Positions 1 to 10,290 of a stretch of DNA of 64,000 nt are shown here, piece by piece. Position 1 is the first letter of the stretch. Each line of letters begins with the position of its first letter. Origin of the DNA: Aedes albopictus (lineage: Eukaryota > Arthropoda > Insecta > Diptera > Culicidae); contig NC_085138.1 in assembly GCF_035046485.1 (NCBI RefSeq), positions 94,591,766 to 94,655,765 on the forward strand, read 5' to 3'. A program made the position numbers and the translations under genes. The notes under the pieces were generated by a model. It had not been told where the DNA came from. It saw nothing but the letters and a program-made list of their open reading frames with translations, and searched no databases.

Positions 1-437
1 GAACTAAGTCGCTTTCGTCGATCCAACCGCCTGGGGGTCCAAATTTTATACGGTCAGCATTTCGCAAAAGTATGTGGGTCCAATCCGTAAAGAAAAGTAC
101 ACTCCAAAATAGAATTCTATTTAGGTATTCTTATTCAAGTCACAATTTCGAGTAAAAATTGATCGTTTTAAAATCTTCCTGAACGATATGTTTGATAACA
201 GTTTCCTCATGTGTCATATGAAATTAAAGTGACATATGAAATTGTGCTGACGCAGACTTCAATCAAGCTTGATTTCAAATAGGAAACAAACAATCTGACG
301 TTTACCTTCGCATCGTGTGACAGTTGGTCGAAAAGATCGATTTTCTGTCAAACGACACTGAACAAAGATATCAAATCGATGGATCCCTACCAAAAACCGA
401 AAGCTAGACGCTCGAAAAAACTTTGCGTGACGATAAT
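1..437. other. left edge, no gene seen
   Basis: No coding exon or RNA gene is recognisable. The stretch near 325-395 has a diverged half-copy of the foldback family that follows: a TGTCAAAC block and a GGATCCCTACC end. The short open frames lack coding character. Confidence 0.5.
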
Positions 438-670
438 CCAGCAATTTACGAACGCTAATATCCGCCAGAATTCAGCTCGCTTTCTAGTAGGGATCAACCG
501 ATCTGACATTTGACCTGTGTAGTTTGACAGTTAATCGATAAAATTTGTTATCAATTTTATCGATCAGCTGTCAAACAACACAAGCCAAACGTCAGATCGG
601 TTGATCCCTATCAGAGTGTGAGTAAAATTCTGACAACCGTTCGATTAGCGTTCGGAAATTGCTGAATAAG
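438..670. mobile_element. foldback MITE, GGGATCA/TGTCAAAC family, copy 1
   Basis: The two arms (about 441-541 and 557-665) are imperfect inverted repeats around a short AT-rich loop near 545-555. Shared blocks in opposite orientation are CAGCAATTT/AAATTGCTG at the outer ends, GGGATCAACCGATC/GATCGGTTGATCCC in the middle, and TTTGACAG/CTGTCAAA near the loop. There is no open frame. It is a non-autonomous palindromic element by structure; no target-site duplication was identified. Confidence 0.75.
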
Positions 671-1322
671 GAATTTAAATGATATTTATTCTCAGTGTAC
701 CCCTGTCCCAAGTCGACCGGCCATTTCCGCGAATTCTGCACTTTTCTCCGCGCAAAGATTCGTCTGTCTGTGTTTGGTGGATGCAAACCTGTACTGCATC
801 ATCAGATCGAGGCTCCCTAATTTGACCCTCGGGCGATCGTCGAGAAAAAACGGATCAACCAACGGTTCTTCTCGTTCGTGATCGTCGAAATCGCCGTCGC
901 CGCCGAAGTTGGCCAATTCGAAATGAAGCAATTGACCTTTCGCTCGGTGGTCGGCGGTCGTGCGCTCTCCTCCCCCTCCTTGTTGTGTTTTATTGGTCGA
1001 TTTTGTTGTTTTTTTTTTTTGCGATAACGTGATTCGCAGACCCCTGTTCCTGTTTACCTGACGCGGGATTAGTCGGTTAGTTATGATGACCATGCGTGTC
1101 AGTCTGTGGGTGAAGGAGGTTTAGTCAGTTTAGTCCGAATGAGTCGGCGATTGTCTCTAGGGATGTCGCAACTTTCAACCATATGTGTTTTCAAAACAAA
1201 TCATCCAGATTTCTACAAGCAATGGTCAAGTAATACGTACGAGTGGTAACACCCTCCATGATCATGTACGCGTTCTGCTGGGGATCGAATAATTTGACGT
1301 TTGACAGATGATCGATAAGATC
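671..1322. other. CpG-containing intergenic sequence, no gene seen
   Basis: The section about 700-1120 is richer in CpG than its surroundings and contains a T11 run near 1010, but I see no convincing exon. Around 1265-1325 a partial copy of the neighbouring foldback family (TTTGACAG and GATCGATAAGATCGATC) precedes the complete copy. Confidence 0.4.
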
Positions 1323-1558
1323 GATCAATCCAATCCAGCATTTTACGAGCGCTAATGGCCGCCAAAATGTGGCTCACTTTCTGGTAGGGGTCAGCCGATT
1401 TGACGTTTCGTTTGTGTCGTTTGACAGCTGATCGATAAGATCGATCATCAATCTTATCGATCAGCTGTCAAACAACACAAGCGAAACGTCAAGTCGGCTG
1501 ATCCCTACTAGAAAGTGAGCCACATTATGGCGGCCATTAGCGCTGCATTGGATTGATC
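1323..1558. mobile_element. foldback MITE, GGGATCA/TGTCAAAC family, copy 2 (best preserved)
   Basis: Two arms of about 110 bases are nearly perfect inverted copies. Outer blocks read GATCAATCCAATCCAGCA and TGCATTGGATTGATC. Next come GGCTCACTTTCT/AGAAAGTGAGCC and then GACAGCTGATCGATAAGAT facing ATCTTATCGATCAGCTGTC. The loop is only a few bases near 1447-1452. The high arm identity suggests a younger copy than its neighbours. No protein is encoded. Confidence 0.85.
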
Positions 1559-1677
1559 ATTCGTCGAAGAACACGTTCGTCAAATCATTGGATCCCTACC
1601 GGAAATTGAGCGTATTTGTGGAGAGCATTTGTGTATGTCAGCCTACTGTAAATCATCACGATCATGCTTGGTTTCTA

Positions 1678-1800
1678 ATTGGGATCAATCGATCGCCCTT
1701 CAAGATCATGTCGTTTGACAGTTGTTGACTATCAATCTTATCGTTCAACTGTCAAACGGCGCAAACCAGATGACAGATTGTATGATCCATACCAGAAAAG
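1678..1800. mobile_element. foldback MITE, GGGATCA/TGTCAAAC family, copy 3 (diverged)
   Basis: Arms around a centre near 1735 show GTTTGACAGTTG facing CAACTGTCAAAC and GGGATCAATCGATC facing a GTATGATCC end. It is shorter and more diverged than copy 2. Three family members within 1.4 kb form a local cluster. Confidence 0.6.
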
Positions 1801-2543
1801 AAGTTTGATTGTGGTCCTCAAAAAATCTGGATAGGTTTGAAATTGATCGATCTGAAAATTCAATAACTTTACGACATCCCTAGTTTCTATCTTCCACGCC
1901 AAGTTAGTCGATTAGAACGGTTATCGAGAGACTCGTACTGCTCCAGTGCCACTGTCCTCCTGGTCCTCCGGTTGATGCTAATTGCCTCGTTCCTTTCCAG
2001 AAGAAGAACCACCGAGATCTGGTTGTGTTGCAATCAGATCACCACCACCGCCGTTCTGACAAACGATCTGGACGTGAACCAACAACAAAGAGGATCGCCG
2101 TGAAACGTGTGAAATATAATCCCTCATCGCAATGCGCTGGCTGCCTCGACGGCGTCGTCAGTCGAGCGAAGCGAGCGAAATGTGATGAGGATTCGACCAC
2201 CGAGGCGTCTTTTTACGCGGACAATGGGAAACCGGCCGTCGCCGTGTTAGAAACTGGACGCTTGTTAGCACGCTATATACAGATTTGGTTGGGGTCCAGT
2301 CCCGGAGGTTTCCATTGACCGGTAAAAGAGACGGTTTTACGGAGCAATCCCAGACGTCGAGTCGGAACGGCGAGGATCGCGGCGCGCGATTGATGCTAAT
2401 CCTCCATGCGTAGCTGGTGCTACCGCCCCTAGCTGAAACCTGCTGTAACGATACAAAGTTCGCTTGCACTTACGCAGAAACCCTTGAGGGTAACCTGGAC
2501 CGAGGATCGCGGGAACCGCACCTAAACCTGGACAAGAACCTAC
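1801..2543. other. unassigned, probable intron or flank of the downstream exon
   Basis: No repeat element is recognised. On the plus strand a pyrimidine-rich run ending in TTTCCAG near 2000 precedes about 105 open codons to a TGA at 2316-2318. That frame is treated as doubtful (see findings). On the minus strand this would be the start of the intron after the exon ending at 2544. Confidence 0.35.
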
Positions 2544-3074
2544 CGTCGTCATTACCGTTTGGGTCGTTCATCGAGGAGCCGGAGTGGCCACCCATACCGA
2601 CCGACATCTGACCCACGGAAGACTGCTGTGGACCGTGCGGCCCCAGCGAGGACATTCCCTGTTGGCCGAGGCCACCCGGCTGGGACAGTGATGTGATCGT
2701 GTGCGACGGCTGCGGTTGTCCCAGTCCGGACACGTGGTGCAGCGACGGATGGTGCGCGTCCAGGGCCACCGGCTGCAGCGTGATGAGCGATGCCGGTGGA
2801 AGCTGGTGCGCTACGTGGGCTGCCGGCTTTCCGTAGGACGGGTGCATCACCAGGTTGTTGTTTTCGTTCAAGTGGTGGCCGGGAACCACCGGGTAGCTCA
2901 TGCTGTAGCTGGTCGATGTAGTCGTGTAGGCGGTGCTCATGCCCACCGCGTTGAGCAGGTGCTGCTGTTCGGCCTGGGAGACCGTCTGCTGCTGGGACGA
3001 CGGGTGCTGCTGGTGTTGATTGCTTGGTAACATCTTGAGGGGCGCGGTTTGCGTGTGGGACGGATTGATGATCA
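2544..3074 (-). CDS. candidate coding exon of a Gln/His/Ser-rich nuclear regulator (partial gene)
   Basis: This minus-strand exon is open over about 177 codons. It is rich in Gln, His, Ser, Pro and Gly, with stretches such as [11 protein letters not shown] and [19 protein letters not shown]. That low-complexity composition is typical of the activation regions of insect transcription factors, but no DNA-binding domain lies in the window and I do not recognise the protein. The exon appears to end after codons for NGND at a donor reading GACG then GTAGGT (donor GT at 2543-2542). A stop lies just upstream of the frame, so translation either begins at the in-frame ATG at 3033-3031 (CTCAAGATG) or the exon is entered through an acceptor near 3075-3076 (CTAAG). 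The partner exons are outside the window. Real coding use is inferred from composition, length and the donor. Confidence 0.6.
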
Positions 3075-5831
3075 CTTAGCTTACGGGTTTGATAACTTAA
3101 TATTTGGTTGAGTTGACAGCCTTGTCGCTCCTTGTCAAGGTGATTGCAGTTGCCGTATAGAGAGTACGATTGCAGTGCGCTTACGTGTCTAGCTTAGCTT
3201 TAGAGATTAAGAATTACTGTATTGCTCGATGAGGAGTATCGTTGAGATGTGTATATCCTTAAAGTTAGACGATGAATATCTTGAAGGGAGAAGAGAGGAA
3301 AGAAATTTGTTAGTGATACAGTTCTGGCGAAATCTACAGACATGAGTGGCGTTGTCTGTTCTCCCCGTAGCGACCTTTTCGGTGATCTCCGTGATCAATT
3401 GCTTTGCGATCGACGCTCTCCAAAAAAGGAACCAGAACGCTCAAGACTTTTGGCACTTGCAGATGCAAGTCCCGTTGCTTTTCAGTAAACCTCTCAAGCA
3501 AAACTGTGACAAAGGTAAACGACCGAGGCGCGATCGCAATTACAGCTCTCGCGGTGCGACACGATCGCCTTGCGCCTTCGTTCTGTCGCCTCGGAGAGGC
3601 GTCACACACATACACACAATGCGCGCCCAACCCAACCCAACCCCGCCAAGAGGCCAAACCAGTTCAACCGGGTCGAAACGAGACGCGCTTTGGCGTTATG
3701 CTCTATTATGTAACGGCTGACTGGCTGACTGACTCGCTCAATAAACCGGAAGAGGAACGGCTTCGTTCCAGCAGCCAGCGTGGAGAACGAATCGAGCCGA
3801 ACCGAATCGAACAAAAGGGGGTCATAAAACAAACCTGATAGGGAGGAGGCGTGCGCGCATATTTAATGCAGCTGATCAAGCGCGAAATCGACACGGGATG
3901 ATACACGGCGAAGACTCGCTCGCTACACTGCGGAAATGGCAGGCCGAGATCCACGTGCGGCGGCGGCGCAGCGGCGTGAGCTTGCACACAGATCACATAA
4001 ATCATCTCCCGCCGTTGCCGTTTCCCGCCCGCCTTTGTATTGCCCATCGCGCACGAGTTTTGACATCGCGCATAGAATAGAAAGCTGATTGCGACTGGCA
4101 AGGCAAGCGCGCGGCGATCTAATCCCGGTCAACCGTCACCGCCGCCGTCGGAAAGAACTTTCACCCCATGCAGCGCGATCGCTTTTCTCTTGATCGCTAT
4201 TTGCATGCGCGCACGGCGCGGCGCGTTCAACGTGAGCGGTACTTTTCTGAAGGGATCATCTCTGATTTGACAGTTGGCCGCGCTGCTTTGGACCGCCGAC
4301 CGCCACCGCGCCGCTTTGGCGGCGGTCTTCTTCACTTGTCTTTCATTTTTCACAAATCAGTCACAACTTGTTAGGGAAGGATTGGCAGCGGGACAGTCAG
4401 TCGTAGCTCGCGGCAAATTTTCTCTCGGTGATCTTTGACAAATATGATCGCATCATCGTTTAACCGCCTGTCGGCGTGGCTTTTCCGAGGGACGTACATA
4501 TGCCCGCGCTTGCAATTAAGGTGGAATATTACAGGCTCATTACGCGGGGCGGGCTTACGAACTGGTGGATGTCGCGTGGTTTGCGGTTTGCAGAAGAAAG
4601 ACAGGTAAAATTTACGATCCAGGTTCAATGTCAACTCGCAGTTCCCTCCTTCTTGGCGAGTTAGTGAACCTACTACATACTTGGGATGGATAAAGGAGAA
4701 AAGTTGCGGCTCTTCAACTAGGTGCGCTGAATTTACTGTTTGTGCATCGGTGGTGTCAAGCCATCTAGCGGTCACAGCACTCCCACATATCTGTCAGCTC
4801 ATCCGGGTCAACCGGCGAATGCGAATGTCTAATGACGCGTTTCTACTCTTTATGGTGGAGTCAGTTAATCGAGATGGTCGACGGTGGTAAAGAAAAACTG
4901 TGATCGCTTAGTGTCTCCGACAAGTCTGTTCCAGACAACACCCAGATCTCCGATCTTGACACCAACATATGACGTGAATCCGCCTATTCACATTCGTCCA
5001 TCCAAATGGTATGTTTACAAACAAACTCGCATACACTATACTAGTTCCCTCTTGTGGTGGCAAGCGTTTCAAATCGATCATGCGATTTGTCAGATCAGAA
5101 CTACTTGCTCTGAGCCGCGCTGTTCCAGATCCCCGGTAGAAAGCGGATAACACCGCTGCTCCATCCAGATGAAACAGATCGACCTCACTCAACTGTAGTA
5201 CGGCTAACTGTAAAATCAACTTCACCCAGAGCATGGATGCGAACGATCCCGCATACAAACGAATCCATGGTGAGCTTGAGCTGAACACCATCCAGGGCAG
5301 GGCAAGGCAGGGCTGGAATTCGTTCTGCCCAATGTCAACAGGGTCACGTTCGCCGGGTGCCGACCGCTGGCCGTGCAAGAAGGCGGGTGGGATGTAAATC
5401 TGCATACCCTCTCTCCCTCTCTTGTGGTCCAGTCCCGGTCAGCTGTAATAGGAGATCACGCAGCAGGCCAGCGCAGCGCGGTCATCAACGTTCGTTGCGG
5501 ATCGTGGTCCGCGAGTGAGCGAGAGAGTTGCACCAAAGTGATTTATTTTGAATTATTCTTTGAGTGTACTGATCACGAGCGCGGGTAGGTACCGATCATA
5601 ACATTCACAGTGTATGGTCAGCCGATGCGCTACGGTAGTATGTAGCTCTTGTTCGTTCGTTGCAAGCTGGCCGGCAACGGTTCACATCAGAACGGAGCGC
5701 TTCATGGAGGAATGGTCAATGCACTTTTTGATTATCATCATCATCATCAACAACGTCAATGTTGCTCCAGTGAAAGAATCGACGCATTATCAAGATGGAA
5801 AAACTTTGAAGGAAGTGTCAGTCAATTTCCT
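3075..5831. other. upstream intergenic sequence, no gene or element identified
   Basis: If the exon at 2544-3033 carries the start codon, the region just upstream could hold its promoter, but no TATA box or initiator stands out. The section 3500-4400 is CpG-rich. Several overlapping frames exist, including a 165-codon minus-strand frame at 4908-5405, but none shows a recognisable domain or splice context. Confidence 0.4.
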
Positions 5832-6156
5832 CAATTGGGTTGTTTAGTGAATAAAATATTGCAATTTTCTGTAGCCTAATCGAAAGAGCTCATTTTTCTG
5901 AGTATAACGTGATTTTATTGGATTCGAATACCTTAACAAAATTAACAAAATAGTTTTAATTTTCGTGGATAGAATGACAGTTCAATTGATAAAATGACAG
6001 TTCGACACGAACAAAAAAATTTCCCCATACAAACTTTAAATGCATTTTAAAAATAGTTCCCGGATTCCAAAAATTATGAAATTTTGGATTTCGACTAATT
6101 TTTGGGCGGAGAATCCGAATCTGAAATAATCCGAATACCCCTAAAGAACCCAATTG
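5832..6156 (-). mobile_element. CAATTG-ended MITE, copy 1 (inverted, diverged)
   Basis: It starts CAATTGGGTTGTTTAGTG and ends TAAAGAACCCAATTG. Internally it carries CCCCATACAAACTTTAAATG and a GTTCCCGGA block that are the reverse complement of blocks in the adjacent element. It therefore belongs to the same family but lies in the opposite orientation, sharing the CAATTG at 6151-6156 with its neighbour. Confidence 0.65.
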
Positions 6157-6507
6157 GCTTCTTTAACGGTGTTGAGATAATTCGATATTCTGAATCTGCA
6201 TGTCAAACTGAGCCGAAATCGAAATTTTCATGAATTTCGGAGCCCGGGAACCTATTTAAAAATCAATTTGAAGTTTGTATGGGAGCGATTTGTCGAATCA
6301 CCCCTTGTCGCAGTTTGTACTGGGCGGAGCTGTCAAACAGTTGCCCAGCTGTCAAAAGGTGATTTCAAAAAATTACTTTGAAATTGATTTTAGGTACCAA
6401 AAAGAGGTTCTAAAAATCTGAAAAAAATCAGAGTGGCTCAGAAAAAGGTGCTCTTTCGTATAAAATCGAAAAATCAATATATTTTTCTTAATTTAAAAAC
6501 CCAATTG
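6151..6507 (+). mobile_element. CAATTG-ended MITE, copy 2
   Basis: About 357 bases run from CAATTGGCTTCTTTAACGG to a terminal CCCAATTG. The same sequence in the same order appears at 15010-15365, including GGGAGCGATTTGTCGAATCA and GTTGCCCAGCTGTCAAAAGG. That pair defines the element limits. No coding capacity. The family is unnamed here because I cannot search Repbase. Confidence 0.85.
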
Positions 6508-7110
6508 TCAACAATCTATGCAAGAAATCTTTAGGGAACCCCACAGGAATCCCTGGAAGATTACCTCGAGAAATTGTCGGATGAATTGAAGAACGAAACC
6601 CTACAGGAAATACTGCAGCAATCCTGGTAATATCGACAGAAATTAGGAACACCAAAATGGTGAAAAATAGTGAATCGACAGCATGTAGCGTTCAACATAG
6701 CTGTGATCCTCACAACTGCCCACCTCATGCTTCTATCAGCTAGATTGAGGAGATACGTCCTTAGCATCTGTCCGTACCAAGGAGGTGCGGCTCAAACAGC
6801 GTCTGTTCTGACTTCTGACATCCAGCGGCTGGATAAGAAACAGCTGCATCACGTCAGCTATTCCTAACGTGGCAGTTCCACCAACGGAACGCGACCCCGG
6901 TAAGGTAGCCAGTCGAAGCCGTTCAACACCACGAAAAAATGAAGTTGGAAAAAGAAAATGCGAACAAGGCTCTCGGAAGGACTCTGATTGGTGTGGGAGT
7001 TTGGCTGATGGTTCCCGATGAGAATCGCTCAACGCTGCGACCCGATACACTGCAGTACGCCCGACGTGGTCGAACGGTAACCGACGAAAGAAGAATAGTC
7101 GTGGCCTGCT
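6508..7110. other. intergenic, small island of 24-bp-type repeats
   Basis: At about 6525-6625 there is a short island resembling the GGAATTCC/24-bp-type tracts elsewhere (ACAGGAATCCCTGGAAGATT and relatives). The rest shows no gene or element I can support. Confidence 0.4.
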
Positions 7111-7262
7111 ATTGATTGATGCACCAAGCGAAAAGGAGAAGTTTTGACATCCGAGCGGTGTGCCGGCGATGTGATCGGCGTCGCTGATTGGTCGATGGAT
7201 GTAAACGGCACACCGCTTGGATGTCAAAACTTCTTTTTCTTCTCGCTTGTGTATCAATCAAT
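7111..7262. mobile_element. foldback element with ATTGATTGAT ends
   Basis: Arms 7111-7165 and 7206-7262 are inverted copies. The outer ATTGATTGAT faces ATCAATCAAT. The inner arm AGAAGTTTTGACATCC faces GGATGTCAAAACTTCT, then CGGTGTGCCG faces CGGCACACCG. The loop is about 40 bases. As RNA it would form a long hairpin, so a small-RNA precursor is possible, but a MITE is the simpler reading. Confidence 0.75.
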
Positions 7263-7407
7263 GCTGATCTCGTCAGTCGATTGCAGCGTAGGCGTTACCC
7301 CAGGTGGTAAATGTGCGTGCGTTCTCAAAATTCTGTTGACATATTTATTGAGGGACAAGACTCTAAACACACTGAGAAACACATTTCACACAATTGGTAA
7401 CTCGGTA

Positions 7408-8319
7408 CACTCAGAAATAAAAGAAGTCATTTATGCATATATTTCATGCAAAATGAAGGTTCGACTGGGTTCATGCATTAAGTTACTAAATAGTGAAAAG
7501 TTACAGAAAACTAAATCTGATTTAGTAATTCCAATGCATACTTTTTAGTATATTTTTACTATTTTTGTGAAATTGACAGCTAAAACAAATGGGTGTTTTG
7601 TTATGCATCAAGTGACTAATTTTAAGTAAATAATTTCAATATAATTATAAAATTTTAATTTATTTACATTTATCAATTAATTTACATGAACATTACAATT
7701 AGTAATCTTATTATTGATATTGAATTACATTTACTTCGTTGAGCGTGATTCTGCGAAGTTTCTGGCGAAGCCCGTAGACCCGAAGTTCAGTCTCGAACAC
7801 GTAAGGGGCTGTCCATAAACCACGTGGTCATGAGGGGGGGTGGGTGGGTTTCGGCCAATGACCATTTTGTATGGACAAATAAATTTTTTTGTATGGACTA
7901 ATGACCACGCGGGGGGGGGGGGGTTTGAAAAGTCCCAAAAAAATGACCACGTGGTTTATGGACAGCCCCTAAGATGGAATGAGCCACTCCAGAGCTCCAA
8001 ACCTGTAGATTATAATGATTATTTTAAGAAGATTATGCTCTACGATGAAAAACTTAAATATTTACCACTGTAGTGTTTAAAATGTTTTATTCGTCAAGTA
8101 TGCACCAGCTCACTTAACAATTTTCTCACTTAATCACTTGTTCAGTCGTGCAGGACTGCTGATCTGAATTTTAGAAGTTTGATAACTAAACTGTATGCAT
8201 CGAAATACCAAGTTCTATTTTAACAATGCGTAATTTTTAGTTATATGCATGCATAATTTCAATTTAGTTATCAAGTGAATAAAATATAGTAATTTTATGA
8301 CTTTCTTGTTTTCTGAGTG
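7408..8319. mobile_element. 0.9-kb non-autonomous DNA transposon, CACTCAGAAA ends
   Basis: The left end CACTCAGAAATAAAAGAAGT and the reverse complement of the right end CACTCAGAAAACAAGAAAGT match at most positions over 22 bases. Subterminal ATGCAT-rich sequence is shared by both sides. It has no transposase. A clean PIF/Harbinger-type MITE is nested inside it. Confidence 0.7.
7805..7969. mobile_element. PIF/Harbinger-type MITE with TAA duplication
   Basis: The terminal inverted repeats are perfect over 27 bases, beginning GGGGCTGTCCATAAACCACG. The element is flanked by TAA on both sides (7802-7804 and 7970-7972), the 3-bp target duplication expected of PIF/Harbinger. The interior has poly-G runs (up to 15 G near 7912-7923) that may be assembly-sensitive. 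Confidence 0.85.
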
Positions 8320-8493
8320 ATACCTGGCATGTCAAGGCCTTCAATGAACCTGGACGAGTCAATCATTAAATTTTGGCTCGTGAATTGCAGAAAATGGGTG
8401 TGTGCGTGGCTGCTATTCAGGAAATACGGTAGCCCAAATCTGATGAAAATGAATTCAGGGTGGTGAATCCTTTCGCCAACACATCATTCAAAT

Positions 8494-8729
8494 CTAGGGG
8501 CAAGACACTGTGAAATCCGGAGCAACTCTGAGCAATCCTGAGTAACTCTTTTTGCTCGAATCCATTTAGAATCGTCGCTATGAAGCGGGAAATTGAGCAA
8601 GACTGCTTGGTTTTTCACTGGTATCAGGCAACACTTCGGGAAAACCAGAGTGATCCAGAGAAATTCAGAGAAATTCTGAACAACACTTCGATAACAGTGT
8701 TACTCTAGCTGTATCTGTCTTGCCCCTAG
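8494..8729. mobile_element. hAT-like MITE, CTAGGGGCAAGACA ends
   Basis: Perfect 14-bp terminal repeats CTAGGGGCAAGACA and TGTCTTGCCCCTAG bound a 236-bp non-coding core. The left flank is ATTCAAAT (8486-8493). The right-hand copy of ATTCAAAT has been split after seven bases by the next element and is completed by the T at 8997. The restored duplication is 8 bp, consistent with hAT. Confidence 0.8.
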
Positions 8730-8736
8730 ATTCAAA

Positions 8737-8989
8737 CACAGACAAACAGACGTAACACTCTGATGATTCCCATCGTACATCAATTTAACGGTCTATTTAA
8801 AAATTTGATAGTTTGCCAACTGACCATCCGTGGCGCTCGCATCGTTTTTGCTCGAGTTTGACGTTTGCCCACTACCGCCATCTAGTTGATGGTCGGCCAA
8901 ACTCAGTCCTTTTAGCATTGGGCGAACATGTTGCCGTGACTATGATGTGAATCGAAAAATGTTCGAAGTGTTACGTCTGTTTGTCTGTG
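8737..8989. mobile_element. CACAGAC-family MITE, copy 1, 7-bp TSD
   Basis: The 253-bp element has 22-bp terminal inverted repeats beginning CACAGACAAACAGACGTAAC. It is flanked by ATTCAAA at 8730-8736 and 8990-8996, a perfect 7-bp duplication. The core contains CGCCATCTAGTTGATGG and CAATGCTAAAAGGACTGAG-type blocks (in either orientation) shared with the copy at 21140-21401. No protein is encoded. Confidence 0.9.
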
Positions 8990-9584
8990 ATTCAAATATA
9001 CCTAACATATCTACCACAGCGGCAGCGATAAGGCAGAACGGGATAGAAATCATAGTGATCAGGAAACAGATTGTTGAAAATCAAGTAGGTAGGCATTGGT
9101 GATCCCGAGTTGGTTTGACATCTAAACCGTGTTCAATGTCTTGACTCGCACTTGCTCGGGGTTGCTTCAACTTGCTCGTACTTTTTTGTCAACAAATATC
9201 TGTCAGAGCTACCTCAAGTAACTCCAACCAAATTTTTTTTTCATTGAACACCCATATCAGTTATTTTTGTTATTTGGATAATTTTTCACCATATTTCGAT
9301 GAATGTTTACAAAACCCTCGATAGAAATAATCTTTGTTTTCTTCTTCTTCCATGCGTAAGCGAAGTGTAAAAAACTCGAGCTACTTCGAGTTAGTAGAAC
9401 TGGATTTGTCTCCGAGCTGGTTCGAGCGACTTCGCATTGGTTGAAGTTGGCTCAATGAACACAAACCCGAGCGCCCCGAAGTTGGTTGAAGTGACTCAAT
9501 GAACGCCGAAAACGAACACGCAAGTAGTTGCAACCAAGCTCAAGCAGGTCGTTGAACTGGACTACACAGTTAGAAAAAATCACC

Positions 9585-9790
9585 GACTTCGGTAATGTTT
9601 CACCAAAATCTCAACCGTTAAATTTGTTTTACAGGAAAAAATCCTAAAGGTAGCAACTTTTACCGAAGTTCGTTAGAATTTGACAGATAAACGATAACAT
9701 TTTTTCGAAATTTGTGAATTTTTTACAGAATTTCGTTAACAATCTATTACCGAACGCTCAGCGGTTGAGATTTCGGTACAAATGATCGAA
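9585..9790. mobile_element. probable foldback MITE, AATCTCAACCG arms
   Basis: CCAAAATCTCAACCG (9603-9617) faces CGGTTGAGATTTCGG (9761-9775), with GTTAGAATTTGACAG-type sequence between. Outer limits are uncertain and no duplication was found. Confidence 0.45.
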
Positions 9791-9904
9791 CGCGATTAGC
9801 TGTGTATTGAATTTTCACTTCACTTCTTGTTGAACCTCCAACTAAGATAGATAAATATTTGTTCACAACGTATACCGAAATTCCCAATAGGTTATGACCA
9901 GTAA

Positions 9905-10290
9905 AGACGCAGCGGTCAACGGAATCCCGCATTTCTGGGGAGGCCCTGGATTTCACAACTGGAGTTTCCGTGTGTGCGCTTACCTTGAAGCAATGGGAGT
10001 AGATGGAGGACCCTCCCACGCAAGAAGCTTTGAAGGCCAAATTTGCAGAGGCCGATAAGAAAGCAAAATCCTTGCTGATCGGATTCCTCGCTGATGAGTG
10101 TCTCGAAGTTATACGAGAGAAGAATAACCTTGTCCAGAAACAGTTGAAACGTTTGAAGAAGAAAGAAGGTTCGTTGATGCGTGAACGAACTTCTGGTGGC
10201 CTTTGAAGATTGAATACGGCATCTACCTGTTGTTTGTGCGACGCTGTCGGAAGCGAATATGGTCCCAAGCAGCACCTGCAACATCATCTA
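9905..10290 (+). pseudogene. Ty1/copia retrotransposon gag remnant
   Basis: Two frames together resemble copia-type Gag. The first (about 9903-10050) reads HNWSFRVCAYLEAMGV, the usual start of a copia Gag. After a frameshift near 10000 it continues in the ATG-led frame 10003-10206 with EALKAKFAEADKKAKSLLIG and a LADECLEVIREKN segment, as in UBN2-type Gag. Stops follow at 10207. No LTR was found on either side. In an intact element Gag forms the cytoplasmic virus-like particle; this copy is broken. Confidence 0.75.

Noticed and set aside
4908..5405. 165-codon minus-strand frame
   Set aside because: No domain, no splice context, composition like random GC-balanced sequence; overlaps other frames.
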